Assembly: GCA_037074705.1 (NCBI GenBank)
Contig: CM073595.1
Coordinates: forward strand, 48,417,639-48,481,638
Source: Zhengitettix transpicula
Lineage: Eukaryota; Arthropoda; Insecta; Orthoptera; Tetrigidae
Direction of reading: 5' to 3'
Length of the DNA stretch: 64,000 bases
The notes beneath the pieces were generated by a model. It did no database searches and had not been told where the DNA came from. It saw only the letters and a program-made list of their open reading frames with translations. Position 1 is the stretch's first letter. Each line of letters opens with the position of its first letter. Of the stretch, positions 39,501 through 53,700 are shown one piece after another. A program made the translations under genes and the position numbers.

Positions 39501-42500
39501 TTAGTAATTTACAGACCATCCCGTACAGTACAGTACAAAAAAGTACTGCAAGTTCCCAGTAGTTTTAAAGCGTCAAGCCCGCCCGAATCAATTTGGACTC
39601 TTAAGTTGATTATATCCTCAAGCATATTCTATCGTGATATGATTTGACGTTCTACTCCTTACATATGCACGTGCAAAACAAAACCCCTTGCGATAAATTT
39701 ATTAAACGTGAGATTTATATAACCAGTAATATTTGGGAGAATAAATGTTAACATTCATTGAGCGCACTTTTTACGAGGTCATTTTAAACTGTCACCGATC
39801 GATTCATAATTTTATGTTTAATAATGCGTACTATTTAAATAAAAACTTTTAGTAAGTTTTGACGGTCTCTTTCATGAGCAATTAAATTAGACCATGCTTA
39901 TCTGCTCTCATATATGTACGATTTTCCCACTTATGAGTAATCGAGGTTTTAATAAACACTCAAGTGTAGGAGAGTATGGAAGTATCATCAGACACACAAA
40001 AACGCCATCTCGCTTCAGAACAAAAGAGCAGATAAACCTGAGAACTATGGGACGATATATCTGATATCAGACATACAAAATTTGTGAACGAGAATGTTGT
40101 AAAGAAAAAAGTCAAAGCGCTGGAACGTAGGGCTCGCGTCTAATAATAGTACTAACTAACAATATCGGCATATTTGTTGTATTTAAGGATGTTGAAAATA
40201 TTTGCAAACATCATAAGGAAGAATGTTACGAAATTTTAAGCGAATTGTTGGTTAAAATGAGATACAAGAATCGTTTACTACGCACACAGAGCGCCAGAAT
40301 AAATGCACGGACCAAATAAGGCACGAGAAGGATTTAGAAAATATTAGCGAGGAAAGGGATTCTTTTTTGCATCCCGAAAAGGAAACGAGTAGTGGGTGTA
40401 CAGTAGGCGTTAGCATTGTTACGAGAGACACAGTGAAGCGAACACAGTTTAATCAAATGAAGAGATTGGAATATGGGAGAACAAACTGAGCCAACCACAT
40501 CAATCCAGTGATGCGTTTAAATATATATGGCGACTTCAAAATCGTGCTAACATTACGTTGCTGATTGTTGAATTTAGGTCTACTGTATGAAGAAATTAAT
40601 AGCAAATAATGAAATTGGAGAAATTATGATCAAAGATAAATAGCATTATACTGCATAACATAAGAAATCATACAATGAATTATTTTTGACTCCCCCACAA
40701 ATACATATTTTCAGTCAATTTTTAAACAAAGATAAATTGGATTATTAACGTTGCTAAATATAGCAAGACACTACACAGATGTGAATACCAAAGACCTGTT
40801 AATCTCTATGATCGATAGAAAAATGCACGACAAGAAAAGGATCCGTCCTGAAGAGTACGAGACGCGCAGGGAAGTTACGGAATGAATGACCCGCCCCGTT
40901 ACCGGACAGGTTCGCCACTCGAGTTCCGGACTTGAAAGTAAGGGTAAAAAATCTCCGATTACCGGACACAAATTTGGAGTAAAGTGGAAGTCGCCGGCGG
41001 ATCACGCAGCAGCCGTGACCCCACGAACTTCGCGTTAGAGCATGTGGTGAGATCATTACGTCCGCAGCTATTTCCCACTTAAAGCAGGGGTGTCCGGCGT
41101 CGATTTCGCGTGCGGCATGGCTCGTTGATCCACGGGAACAGAGGGACTTATTGAGGCTCGCCCCTTCCCTCCCCGCCGCGCGCAGGTCGCGGAAGGCGGC
41201 CGTCCCGACAGTCGGCATGGACTCGGGCTCAGGCTCGGGCTCGCGGCTCCCCCAGGACCTGGCGCTGTGGCTGCGGGAGCTGCGCCAGTGCGTGCACGCA
41301 GAGTGCGCCGACGACGACGTCCGCCACCCGACCCCGCCCTCGACACCTGACGACGAGGTCTTCGTCCCCGTGGGCATATTCGACGACGGTACGACGACTC
41401 CCGTGCCACCGCTCCGCAAGAAGAAACTGTCGCGCTTGCGGTCATCGGACGACGCCTCCCCCGCGAGTTCCGCCTCTGTGTCGTACTACGAGGATGCGGA
41501 CTCGTGCTGCCACGGTTCTACGTGTTCTTCGAGTTCTGCGGGCGTCGAGGTGTCTACCTTGTTGAACGTGGTTCTCGCGAAAGCCCGCCCGTATTCCTCC
41601 GTCATGTCCGCTGAAGCCGACGCCGACGCTGAGGGCGTGGACCGTGCCGCCCGTAAAGGCAGCAGCTCAAGTGACGTCGCTGCCTGGAAAAATGACTTGC
41701 GGGCGGGTGTTTTTGCGCAGGAAGATGACAACGAGGTACGCTCAAATTATTGTACGTCCTGGTTGCCACGACAAGTTATGTACCCAACTCCACGATGACC
41801 AGGTTAATATGTATGTTTTTTGAGAGGGTGGATGCTGCTAGGGCTGTGTAAATGTATTCTCTTCGACTGGAGTAGAAAGTGTGGTCTACTACATTAATGC
41901 TTCTATTTTACAATTGAAGATGTGTGACGGTAACATATAGTGAATGTCAATGTTTGGAGGAAAATTGTATTTTGGAACCGCTGTCATGAACGTTAGAAAA
42001 TGGGAAGAATATAAATTTATGATCAAAGGTAAACATGCAAATGAATTTCCAGAATTGCTGGTGATGACACCAATATGTAATGGAAATATATACCGTTTTG
42101 AGGAGGTTGAAGAGCAGACGTTTCAAACGTGACAGAAAACTCTGTTTGTCTTCCAAGTATTATTGACGAAAGAGTTTCGAGCTCTCCTATTGGTGTGGCC
42201 TCGGATGTATTCAAACTGTATGTTTTCAGATGCTGATATGCAACCTTTGCCCAAATTTCTAGAAACTAAATTAAATTAATGTGAAAAGTTTCTAGACTCT
42301 GGACGTCTACGCTTTGCCGTCGTGTGTGATATAAATTAACTCTCACTTATATACCATTTAAATTATCCTTTTATAACACGGGGCTTTTATACTGTGGCAC
42401 AGACTGAATTGATAGTTGAATGCAACTTTAATTTTGGTCCTACTGATTTTTCTACAAATTGGAGTCTATTTGTAAATACTGAAAAATCTCATTTTTAACA

Positions 42501-44117
42501 CTGTAGAATAACCGGTGGGCTGTCAATGACCGTCAAGTTGCCTGTTATGTCTGAACTCTTGTGTGCTCTGGAAAATTATTGTGTAAAGAACACTTTCTAG
42601 ATTGTGTTAGTTGTGGTGTAATATGTGCTGAAAATATGGTTACTACTGCCAGTTGTGATGTGTAGTTTAGTACCTCTAATTTTCAGCTCGGTTATAAAGA
42701 TCACTCTCAATTGTGGGTTTAGCTCGACGTTAGGAATGTTGTCAGTTAGAGATTTCCTGGGCTATACATTATTAGTGAAATAAGAAACTATCTGAGAAGG
42801 TATAAGGGAAATTTTCCTCTCTGATGCTTTCTTCCTTGAATGTATAATAGTCAATGTCAACCAATAATTTTTGCATCTGCATCAAAACCTTTTTAGTGGT
42901 ATGACTTGGATTGAAAATAATTTTAATTTGTATGCCGTGACTTTCAGAAACAGTCAATTTCTTAATTGTCATCACCTTAGTCATTGTTTTTGAAATTAAT
43001 GTTTTTGTTGCTGGACAAAACATTACATTGATGTATTATATTTTATTGACCCTATAATTATGTGAAAATTGAGTAACATTTGGATTAACATCCTATAGTT
43101 GGAATTTTTATTTTTATTTCAAATTTTATAAAGTTGTTGAATTGAGAACTTTGTCAAAGACATTCATTAATTTCAGTGGTTTTCTTCTCACGATTCTGAA
43201 GGGAGAGTTTATTTTTATGAGGCCGACAGCACTGAATCTTCATGGAGACTCCCTGATCTACCAAAAATAGTGTGTGAGGTAAGTTATTTGTTGATTTTTG
43301 AGCTGTGTATAACTTATGGCGTGACTATTAAATTATATTTTTTGTAAGAAAATTCTGACAAGAAATGACAAGAAATAAACTAGCCAGCAAATGTTCTTTC
43401 AAACACACACTTTTGTTTATCATAGAATCTTACTCGTGTTGTCCATGTGAACCAGATGGATTTATCATGAATTGAACAGTGTAAGCATGTTCGCGGGATT
43501 AAGAATTACTTTATAGAAAACGAGATGTTCAGACAATGTGAGAGCAAAAATATGGATCAATTAATGGTATTCCATTAAAAATTGTGTGAATATGTTTCCT
43601 TAGGAAATTTAATAACTATTACAGGATGCATAATTCCATAGGACAATTATCCGTGAATAAATTCTATTTCTATACTCTATGAATGTGCAAAAATACAACT
43701 TACGGAAGAGGGACATTTGGTAAATTTAGATTACAAGAGAAATGGCTTTTACAAGAAAGTATTGGAATGCTAATAAATTTGAAATGTTAGAAGGGAAATT
43801 TTGTGGTAGAGGAGATAATGGTTAAGGATGAAGACACTTTTGAACTGGAACCAACTGGTTCATAAATGAACATGAGTGAAAGGCTATATAACAGGTGATA
43901 CAATCACATTATCGCAGTGGTATTGATTAATTGTTTGAAAAAAAGTATATAGATCAATAGAGAAAATAAGTTGATCATCTTGAATACCTTAAAATTCAAA
44001 TAATTAGTTCATATATATATAGCTCAGTTCCTTGAACATTATTTCTGCACAAGTTAACCAGGCAAACTGTACATTTCAGGTAAGTCCACTATGATGTCTC
44101 TTTCCTATCCAAATGTG

Positions 44118-44151
<34 letters not shown>

Positions 44152-45389
44152 TTATTATTATAATTATGTCAAAGTACAATTAAACATATACTATAATGTT
44201 AAAGAATAGTTTGTTGCATCTGTCTAAATTTTTTACAGGCTCCTGTTTTACAAGTATCTGAACCAACTGAAATTTTTAAGGAAAAAGAGAAGAAATTATC
44301 ATTGACAGTTTCTTCAGATGATTCTCAGATTCGTCATCAGAGTGAGGATAGACCAACATTCCGAATTACAAAGGCTCGTTCTATGGTCTTCTCAGATGCT
44401 AAGTAAGATTTATTGTAGTTATTTCAATTTTTTTGTATTAGTTAAAATTGCTATTTCCCCTTATTTACATATAAAGAACCAGGTTATTTGTATAGAATAT
44501 CACCTAAATAAGTATTGACAAAATGAGTTTTACCCTCCTGAATGAATTAAATAGTGTTGTATGCCTTCTTTCAAAATCAGCATGTTATTATTTTGTTATT
44601 TATATAAACAACATACAAAAAATGATTATTCTGTACTTTTGCTGTCCTCCTTTCTTTATATTTATAATAATTTGTATGGAAAGGAAAGTGAATGGTTTGC
44701 ATAAAATTGAGGTTTGGCAAGAGGAAGCTCAACAAATTTTCAGAAGTGATGGCCTGCTTCAGGAGAATGTCACCCTGTTTGCTGGCTGGTGGTGCAGTGT
44801 CATTTCCATACCAATTATTTTGACATCACATCATTACTTCCTTTTATATAATAAATCTAATTGTATAAAAAGAAAAGAGAGATAGTTGGTGGCTTACCTG
44901 AAATTGAAGCTCAGCATAGCCACTCGGGACAAAGTTTTGGAGGCTCAAGAAACAGAATTACATTCCATGTAATTTCAGGTAAGCCACCATCTCTCTTTCC
45001 TTTCCATATCAATTATTTTGACAATGTCACATCCTTACTTACATTTATATACTTGCATTTATATATATAACACATTTAGATAGGAAAGAGAAACAGTGAT
45101 TCCGACTTACCTGAAATCAGTAGTTGGTCCATTCTGGCAAAGGCGGAAGGTCTGAGACCCCCTCATCAGGAAGAAAGATCTGAACTGCTTGCTGGCCGGG
45201 CATGAATTTGGGACACACACAGTTCATATCTTCCTTCCTGACGAAGGGGGCTATAGGCCCTTGAAAATTTGAACTCCCACCTATGCTAGACTGTATCAAC
45301 TACTGATTTCAGGTAAGTCAGCATTGCTGTCTCTCTTTCCTATTCAAATGTGTTATTTAATTTGACTCCGTCACATATATATACATATG

Positions 45390-45469
<80 letters not shown>

Positions 45470-47032
45470 CAAAGGATTTTTAATTATTAAGTGACATAGT
45501 CACAATTGATAATTGGAAAGTGAGGAATGATAGAAATATAGGACAAAGGTCGATATATACTATTTTGAAAATAGTAACTGTGGGATTATGTTTGTACATA
45601 TTAAATTATCATATTTATTTTGTGGGTCATATAGAACAGGTATAATTTTTGTTAATATTATTTGATTGGCAAGAGTGTTTTGGAAATAGTCTCTTAAATT
45701 GAAAAATGTACTGTTTAAGTATATATCTATTTTCATAATACTTGCAATTTCCATATGAGTAATCAGGTGTTATTGTTCATTAAATTTGCATTAATATGAA
45801 GCAATTTACAAATAAAATTATAAAAAAAGGCAGAATTTGGTAGCCTAATATCAGAATTTATAATGTTTGAGCTCTGATTCTAAGGTTTAATTGAGACTGC
45901 CTTTTCTTAGAATTAACTACAATTTATATATAAATTTTTTTATAGTATAATTTATAACTTGAAAATAATACCGATGGAACTTTTAATATGCTTGTTAATT
46001 GAAGTTTCCTTCTCTGCAGGCATAAAGAAGGATTGAATAAATCATCATCATTTCCTAGAAATAGAGCTGATGTGTTGGAGCCTAGTCTGGTAATGTCTTA
46101 ATACCTTCTGTAATCATCATAATTTTATTGTATATTAATAAAATTGTTAACAAAATGTCAATTTTTCTTTCTGTTTTTAAATTATTCTATATATTTTTCT
46201 CATGTTGTTGCAGGAAATTGTTAAAGAAGGACTGCTTAATCGCACCAAGATTACAGAAAACAACAAGAAAATTCGCAAGAATTGGTCTACAGCGTATGTT
46301 GTACTTACTCAAACTCAGCTTCTGTTTTTTAAAGACTCAAAAACCTATCAAGCATGGGTTAGTATTCCTATAATATAGAATATTTGTCACTTCATACATA
46401 GCTACACAATTAATTAAAATGATCAAATAATTCATGAACTTTGAAATACTCAATAAACAAGTTCTCACATATTAGCTGAACTCTTTATTTCAGAAAAATA
46501 GAGCTGCAGTTCTTTATGATATTAAAATACAGTTGACTGAAAGTTTTATTCACAAAGGGGACAATTTATCAAGTCGTAAAAATGTGTTTGTCCTTAACAA
46601 TACCAGACAAGGATTAAGAGTTTTGATACAGTCTGATGATGCTCAGCAAATGAAAGAATGGTATCAAGCAGTCCTGAAAGCAAGTGACATGAGTGTACCA
46701 AAAGAAACTGTAAGTACTTCTTCGTTGTTTTGGTTAAAATTGTTTACCATTTATGATCTTAGATTTATGCTAGGTTGCCTTGAAGTAGGTGATAAAAGCA
46801 GTTTCCTGCCACTACCTAAGAATCCATATACTCTTTAAAGGAATTATTTATTTTTCAATTCAATTATTAATCTTTACCACGTAACTCATTTGGATAGGAA
46901 AGGTGGACATAGAGCAGCTGACTTACCTTAAATCGACATTGACCAACTGTTGATTTAAGGCTTGTCGGCTACCCTGTCCCTCTATCCTATACAAATGAAA
47001 TTATTAATTTGACCATATCACATTATCCTTAC

Positions 47033-47087
<55 letters not shown>

Positions 47088-47698
47088 CATTAGGATAGGA
47101 AAGAGAGAGAGAGTGATGCCGACTTACCTGAAATCAGTTGTTGGTCCAGTCTGGCATAGGTTGAACTACAAATTTTTGAGGGTCTGAGCCCCCTTTGTTC
47201 AGGAAGGAATATCTGAACTGCCCACCAGCCGGTCATGAATTCAGGCCCTCAAAAATTGCCAGACTGGATCAACAACTGATTTCAGTTAAGTCAGCATCAC
47301 TGTATCTCTTTCTTATCCTAATGTGTTATTTAATTTGGCCTTGTCACATTTTTCATAATATATATATAATTGCAATCTTAGTATGGAAAGGAAAGAGCGA
47401 TAGTTTGTGGCTTACCTGAAATTGAAGTACGGTGTAGCCACATGGAACCGAAGCAAGCTCTTCAAATTTTGGGAGGCTTTCAGCCTTCTTCTTCAGGAAG
47501 GAGTGTTACACCATTCCGTATTGTGTTACACCTTCTTCAGGAGAAAGTAGTTACATTCTGAGCACCGACTGTGGACACTCTTGAAGAAGGAGGCTAACAC
47601 CTCCCAAAATTTGAAGAACTTCCTTTTTAGCCGGAGTGTTATTGCTGTGCTTTAATTTCAGGTAAGCCACCACCTTTCTCTTTTCCTTCCATACAAAT

Positions 47699-47733
<35 letters not shown>

Positions 47734-50700
47734 CTTATAATAATTTATTACTTATAATTTTAATTTCTGATATTTAAGTTTTAATATAGGTCTTAAATTT
47801 TTTTAGCAGAAATATGTAGCATCAAATTTTCTGAGCCCAGAAGTAACCTTAAGGAATCAGCATCTACCAGAAGATAGTAAAACGTCTCACAGAATTGAAC
47901 GTGTACGTTCTGTTAAAAGTAAGTTCCTCCTCCTGCTAGGGGTTACATATATGTAAACATGGGCATGTCCTACACTATTTTAAGCCTAAAATTGCTTAAA
48001 ATATTTGGGTTATTGCAAAGAAAAGTAAATTCATTTGAAATAAATCCAGTATTCTTCTCATATGCAACATTTATGTGTCACAGAATTTTAAAGCTGAATT
48101 TTCATTTATTTTATATTAAACTGGCTGAATGTTATGCCTTATACAGCTGTATATTATTTATCATTGAGACTTTTATGTGAACAGCTTACACAAGATCCAG
48201 TGGACCTAAAAATTGCGGGGAGTTTGATGCTTTGGTATGTTTCTGTTTGTCTCCGATTTGATGTGTGTGTTGTCACGTGTGTCATTGGAATTTTATGTAT
48301 ATACCCACAAAGAAGATACATATTCCATTTAATGTTTAGATTTTGAAATTATATTCAGAAAAGAATGTACACAAACTCATTTTCTTCATTATAAGTTTTT
48401 AAAAAGTTTAGTTTTCTTTGTGACAGATACACCATTTCCTTACTTTTTCTATTGAGTTTTATAACTTTGTTTACTCAATCTTTTGATTGTCACATTGGAT
48501 TCTTTGCTTTTACATGATAGGATTTAATGCTTATGTAATTTTTGTCTAAGCATTTCTGGTTTTCCCTGTCTTTGAAATACTTTTATTAAACTCAGTTTAC
48601 TTACCCATAATATCTTCAGTAGTGCCTCATGAAGATACATGAGGTTATTGTTAACATTTGTATGATAGATAAACATACTAATATTTTTGAGTCATTTTTC
48701 CAGAACAAAACTAGATGCCTCATTTTCACAAATATTTACTCAAATTCTTTCATGAAGGAACTTTGTGGAAAATGTATCTCATGCATGTCGCATGTTTTAT
48801 TTTTCATGCATCCTTTTTCAGATTACTGAATTTTTTTGTCAAATTTCTTTTGTTTTCTGTTGTGAAAAACTATTATATCTTGAATTTTTTCACTGCAAAT
48901 TCATTTGCTTGAGTGCATAATGCTGTGATATCACTGATAAGATTATCTATTGAAAGCTGATATCACACATTTGGACTTGTATGTGACTTGGTTGTGAACT
49001 GATAATGGGAGTGATCAAAAGAAAAAAGAAGTATAAACTTAATACGGGTGAGGCAAATTTTCTGTTCTAGAATTAGTCTTGTTTTATCTAATTGTTTTAA
49101 TACTATATAATAAGTTTTCTCTGTAGTTAGTAATGTGCTACTTTTGCCATTAATGTTTTTTATTGTTGAAATTGGCTGTACAATATGTATACAGTATTAA
49201 AAAGTATTTCATATTGTGATATTTTAAAACCTTTTATAGTAGTATATCTGTAAAAATGCAAAATGTTGGAATTATTTTTTCCTTCATGGAAATGTTAACT
49301 TTAATTGTTTGCTCTTAATTTTTATAGTAAAGAAAACATCTTAATTGTTGCTTGTATGCTCATATTTAAGTAGTTCCAGTTTTTTAAGTTTTGTCTGTGC
49401 GGAGGAATAAAATATTTCACAAATCTTCAAATAAAAACAGCTTGATGTGTTCTGTTCATTCCTTATACTAAAGTTTGCATAAAGTTCTCTGAGAACAAAT
49501 CTCGTAAAATAAAAAATGCTGTCCCAAATTTGTAAGGAATGAAACAACAAAATGGACCAAACTAATTTTATTGTTGCACTACCATTTTGTCATCATAACT
49601 GTTTATATATTTTACACCTTGGAGTGAATTCATATGATCAATCAATTCTCATGAACATATCCCATATCCATTCAATAGGGGCATCAAAGCTTGTATGCCA
49701 CCATTTGTGTGTATAAGGTTTGTAGGAAAAGAATTATACACAGCTGCACCTGTTCTATAGTAGCAGTAGGTATTTTTAATACACATAATAGCACCTTGTT
49801 GATTTCTTAGAATTTATTAATAATAATTAGCAAGTTATGGAGTTTGCCCTAAAACATTCAACATGTGAACATGATGTATGTTATCACTATGTTTTTGTTA
49901 CACTCTATTTCTGTTAACAGGCAAAACTAAGGAAGGGAGTCTTGAAGATTTACCATCGAGTCCAGAGGAGCAACAAGTTAAGATTCATAGGCGCCTCAAA
50001 AATTTTTTTATGAGGAGACCTTTGAAGGAGTCACTGGAACAGCGTGGTATATTGAAAAGTAAGCTGTTAACCGGAGAAATTTTTATTGTTATAATCTGAT
50101 TGAATTTGGCACAAGATACATACACAATATGTAAAAATTACCTTCATATCACTGTGTTCACATAGACATATTTGATCCATTGCACCACTTTATATTGCTG
50201 TTAATTGTCTTAAATTATCAACCAGAACTAGTATAATTTTCACCTCTCGAACATTTTTTGCATTTATTAGTAAGGTTTCTTTCTACATTAGCATTATATG
50301 CTTATGTTTGATAATTGTGCAATGAGATTGTGTTCATATCTGAAAATTATCTACTTTGATAATTCACTTTTAGAGCTTAGGTACACTGCAATCTCTTCCA
50401 TTCTTTTTTCCATATCAACACAGCTTTTCCACATGTTCAACAGTAATGAGATCAGTCTATAGAGATCATTTCCTGCCCAAAATTTTCTTAAATTTGTGCA
50501 GGGGCACATTTTGACAGAGAATATTTCAACAAGAAGTGGAATGAATCCATATCCTCTATAAGATAAAATCAAATTCTGTTTGTATCAGATGAGGTAATTT
50601 TTAATGTTTATTAAATTGTAAATGAATAATCACCTGAGAAAAGAACACTTGACAACTTCCATATTAATGAAAAGGTCACTGTCGAAGAATACTTTTATTT

Positions 50701-53700
50701 TCCGAAATGTAGAGAAAACATTCATCGTTAACTCCATAAAGGACTCAACTGAAATATTGCCACTTCATTTAGTCCATATTGTGAACTGTATCTTGGGAGA
50801 TTTTTACTGTGCGATATAATTTTTGTCGCATATTTTGTATGGTATATCTGCTTGCTTAGTTTGTGAAAAGTAGATATTGTACGTAGGTTGTTTACTAAGT
50901 CATTAAGACAGAAATTGAACTACATATTATTATTATATTGTACACTGTAACATATTGCATGTTATTGTACGTCATGGCAGTTCTTCTATTTGTTTTAGAC
51001 GAAGGAGTATTTGGCTGTCTTTTGGAAGATGTATGCCTGAATGAAGAAGATTGCATACCACAATTTGTTAAAAAGTGTGTGGATGCAATAGAGAGCAAAG
51101 AGGAAAACATGAAAGCTGTGGGTCTTTACCGAGCTTCTGGAAATCTTTCCCAAGTGCAAAAGATAAGACATCAGGTATAGTATCTAATCTGCTTTTAGAA
51201 TTAACATATAAAAGATAATACTGTATAACTGTTACAGTTTGTTTGGATTATATTACATTTTTACCTCAAAGTATGGAGTGCATTTTGCTTAACTGAATTT
51301 GAAAACATCAGAATAATGAATTAGTAAATGTGATACATGTATTACAAGTGAGACTCTTATCAAGGACAGAAATTTCATCTTCACTTAAATAATGAGGATA
51401 GGTTGAGGATGCTGTTGTTGGGTGGTTTGTTTTAAGTGTGTTGAGGCTCCTAAGTTGTAGGTTTGAATAGGTGGAGGAGGACTGCCAAGTAGGGTTTCAA
51501 TGCTATGAAAGGGGGTGACTGTTTGTGGAAGACAGGTTTGGTTGGCAATTTGTATGTTGGCGCCCATAACCTGTTTAACTACGTTTGTAAACTTTTGTAA
51601 GTGGCCTTGGGCAGAGTCGCGGCAGAAATTAGTCACTCGTATGAGTATGGTTGCGGCTATTTGGTCCAAATTGGGGAAGCGGGATATAATTTCACGGTGG
51701 ATACAGGATATTTTTTTTTATGTAAGTTGGTTCTTTGTGCGTTATCCTATGCATATATCCATTCACATAACATATAATCCCACATTCCTCATATTTATTT
51801 CTATCTTTCCTCATTATCTAAAGATTGAATGTGACTTTGTCACAAAATTGAAGCTCCTTACATTGTATATATATCTCTTCTACACCTTGAAGATACACCA
51901 TTCCGTGTACGTGCCAGGTGCAGACTATCTATCATATCAATTTGCAATTATATATGTGTGGACTGCCAGTCGCTGCACAGAACATGGAATGGTGTAACAC
52001 TCCTTCCTGAAGGAGGGGCTGAGAGCCTCCGAAAATTTGAAGAACAACCATCGATTCCCTATGGCTACACTGCACTTCACTTTCAGGTAAGCCACAACCT
52101 ATCTCTCTTGACTCCTTGTATCTGTTCCTGCTCAGATTATTACTGTGTGAATTTCATGAAAATAGTGTGTCATTATTAAGGTAATTATAGAAATTATAAG
52201 AGGAGAAATTAATAACCTTTTTCCATTTTATATTGTAGGTCAATCAAGAGAATTATAAAGTACTGGAAGAAGAAGAAGATGTCCATGTACTCACTGGATC
52301 CTTAAAATTATTTTTTAGAGAACTTAAGGAGCCACTGATTCCATTTGAATTCTACAAAACCTTGACCAATCATGATTGTAAGCACCCACCAATGTTGACT
52401 TCCTCAGTATTGCAACTGTAGGAAATGTTCTTAGTATTTTAGTTTTGGAAACTATCTCTGTTGCTATCAAATCTGTGGCAATATTCTGCACTTGCTCAAC
52501 TAGTAACACGAGATTGTTTCCTTCAATTTTTAATGAGCTAATTATGCGTATAAATAATATATAGGTTTGGTTTAAATACTTCAAATATAAATTATAAAAG
52601 TATATATTAACCACTGCAGGAAACCAAAGGCAATGGCTTAAATATTTCAGTTTAAAATTGTTTGTCTATAAGCTTATATTGTAAGCTGAATCATATATAA
52701 CATATGAATACCCAATGGTAAAGTATTTTGTACTATGTATTTTTGGTGTTGAGCTACGGGACTAAGTTTTGTACCAGTGTTTTAGAAATTATAAAAAAGA
52801 CTCAGTGATGTTATCTTAATTCTCACTTGTCGTCATTATTCAACTCCCAATTAAAGTTTCTGTCATATTTATCACTGTGTGTATGTTGCAGCTCGGCAAA
52901 CTGACGAAGAAAAGCTGTCACAATTTCAAGATATTGTGAAACGACTACCGGAACCAAATCACAATACTTTGCAATTTCTGCTAAGGCATTTATTGAAGTA
53001 AGTCTGAAATTCGCATATGAATGTTATTAATTAACATTTTAAACAGTTGTGTAATTTCTTCTTTTCAATTACGTTAAAAATGAAAACTAATTCACACAGT
53101 TAAACTTACTGGCATAGGATAAGTGTCATATCTTGCTTTTATTCAAGTTTGAAGTCTTATGCACCCATTGTGAGTAATGAAAAGATTTACAATGTGCAAC
53201 TATTCAATACTCTTAGCATGTGCTAAACATAACAGATGAGGTGAATTAGAACATGAACAACATATTTTTGGTGTGCTCCAAATTCTCAGTGTTTGATTTG
53301 TTCACATACAAAATATTCCAAGTAATGTGTACTTTACTATCCTTTGGTGTAACAACACATTTGCTAATCTGTTCCAAATATTGAATTAATAGTATAAGAG
53401 GAATTGAAATATAAATAAAATGTTTGAAGGGGAATTTCATTTAAATAACAAATTTATCGCTTGTAATAAGGACATGGTAATTGTTTTATGTTCATTAAAA
53501 TACAATTTTCTCACCTTATAGGATCACAGAGTATAAGGAGTACAATCAGATGACGCTTCACACTTTGTCCATTGTATTTGGACCATCATTAATGTGGCCT
53601 GAAGAAGAATCTCAGCAACAACAGAACATGGCTATGGAACTACTAGTGGTTCAAAATTTTGTTGTTGAAAATTTACTTAAAATGTACAGCAAAATATTTA

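Larger units (their letters stand above)
31292..41216. other. RhoGAP intron upstream of the alternative first exon
   Basis: AT-rich and CpG-poor to about 34.3 kb, with a roughly 36-bp direct duplication at 32104-32180. From about 34.3 kb CpG is retained. That part holds a hammerhead-like repeat end (34400-34600), a hAT-like element (35221-35583), a tandem repeat (37212-38150) and CpG-dense sequence at 38240-38680 and 40800-41216. The CpG-dense stretches may be promoters. No coding exon is supported. Confidence 0.5.

Noticed and set aside
40799..41419. 206-codon minus-strand frame opposite the GC-rich first exon
   Set aside because: Antisense shadow of a GC-rich coding exon, where stops are rare by composition. 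No domain and no splice context.
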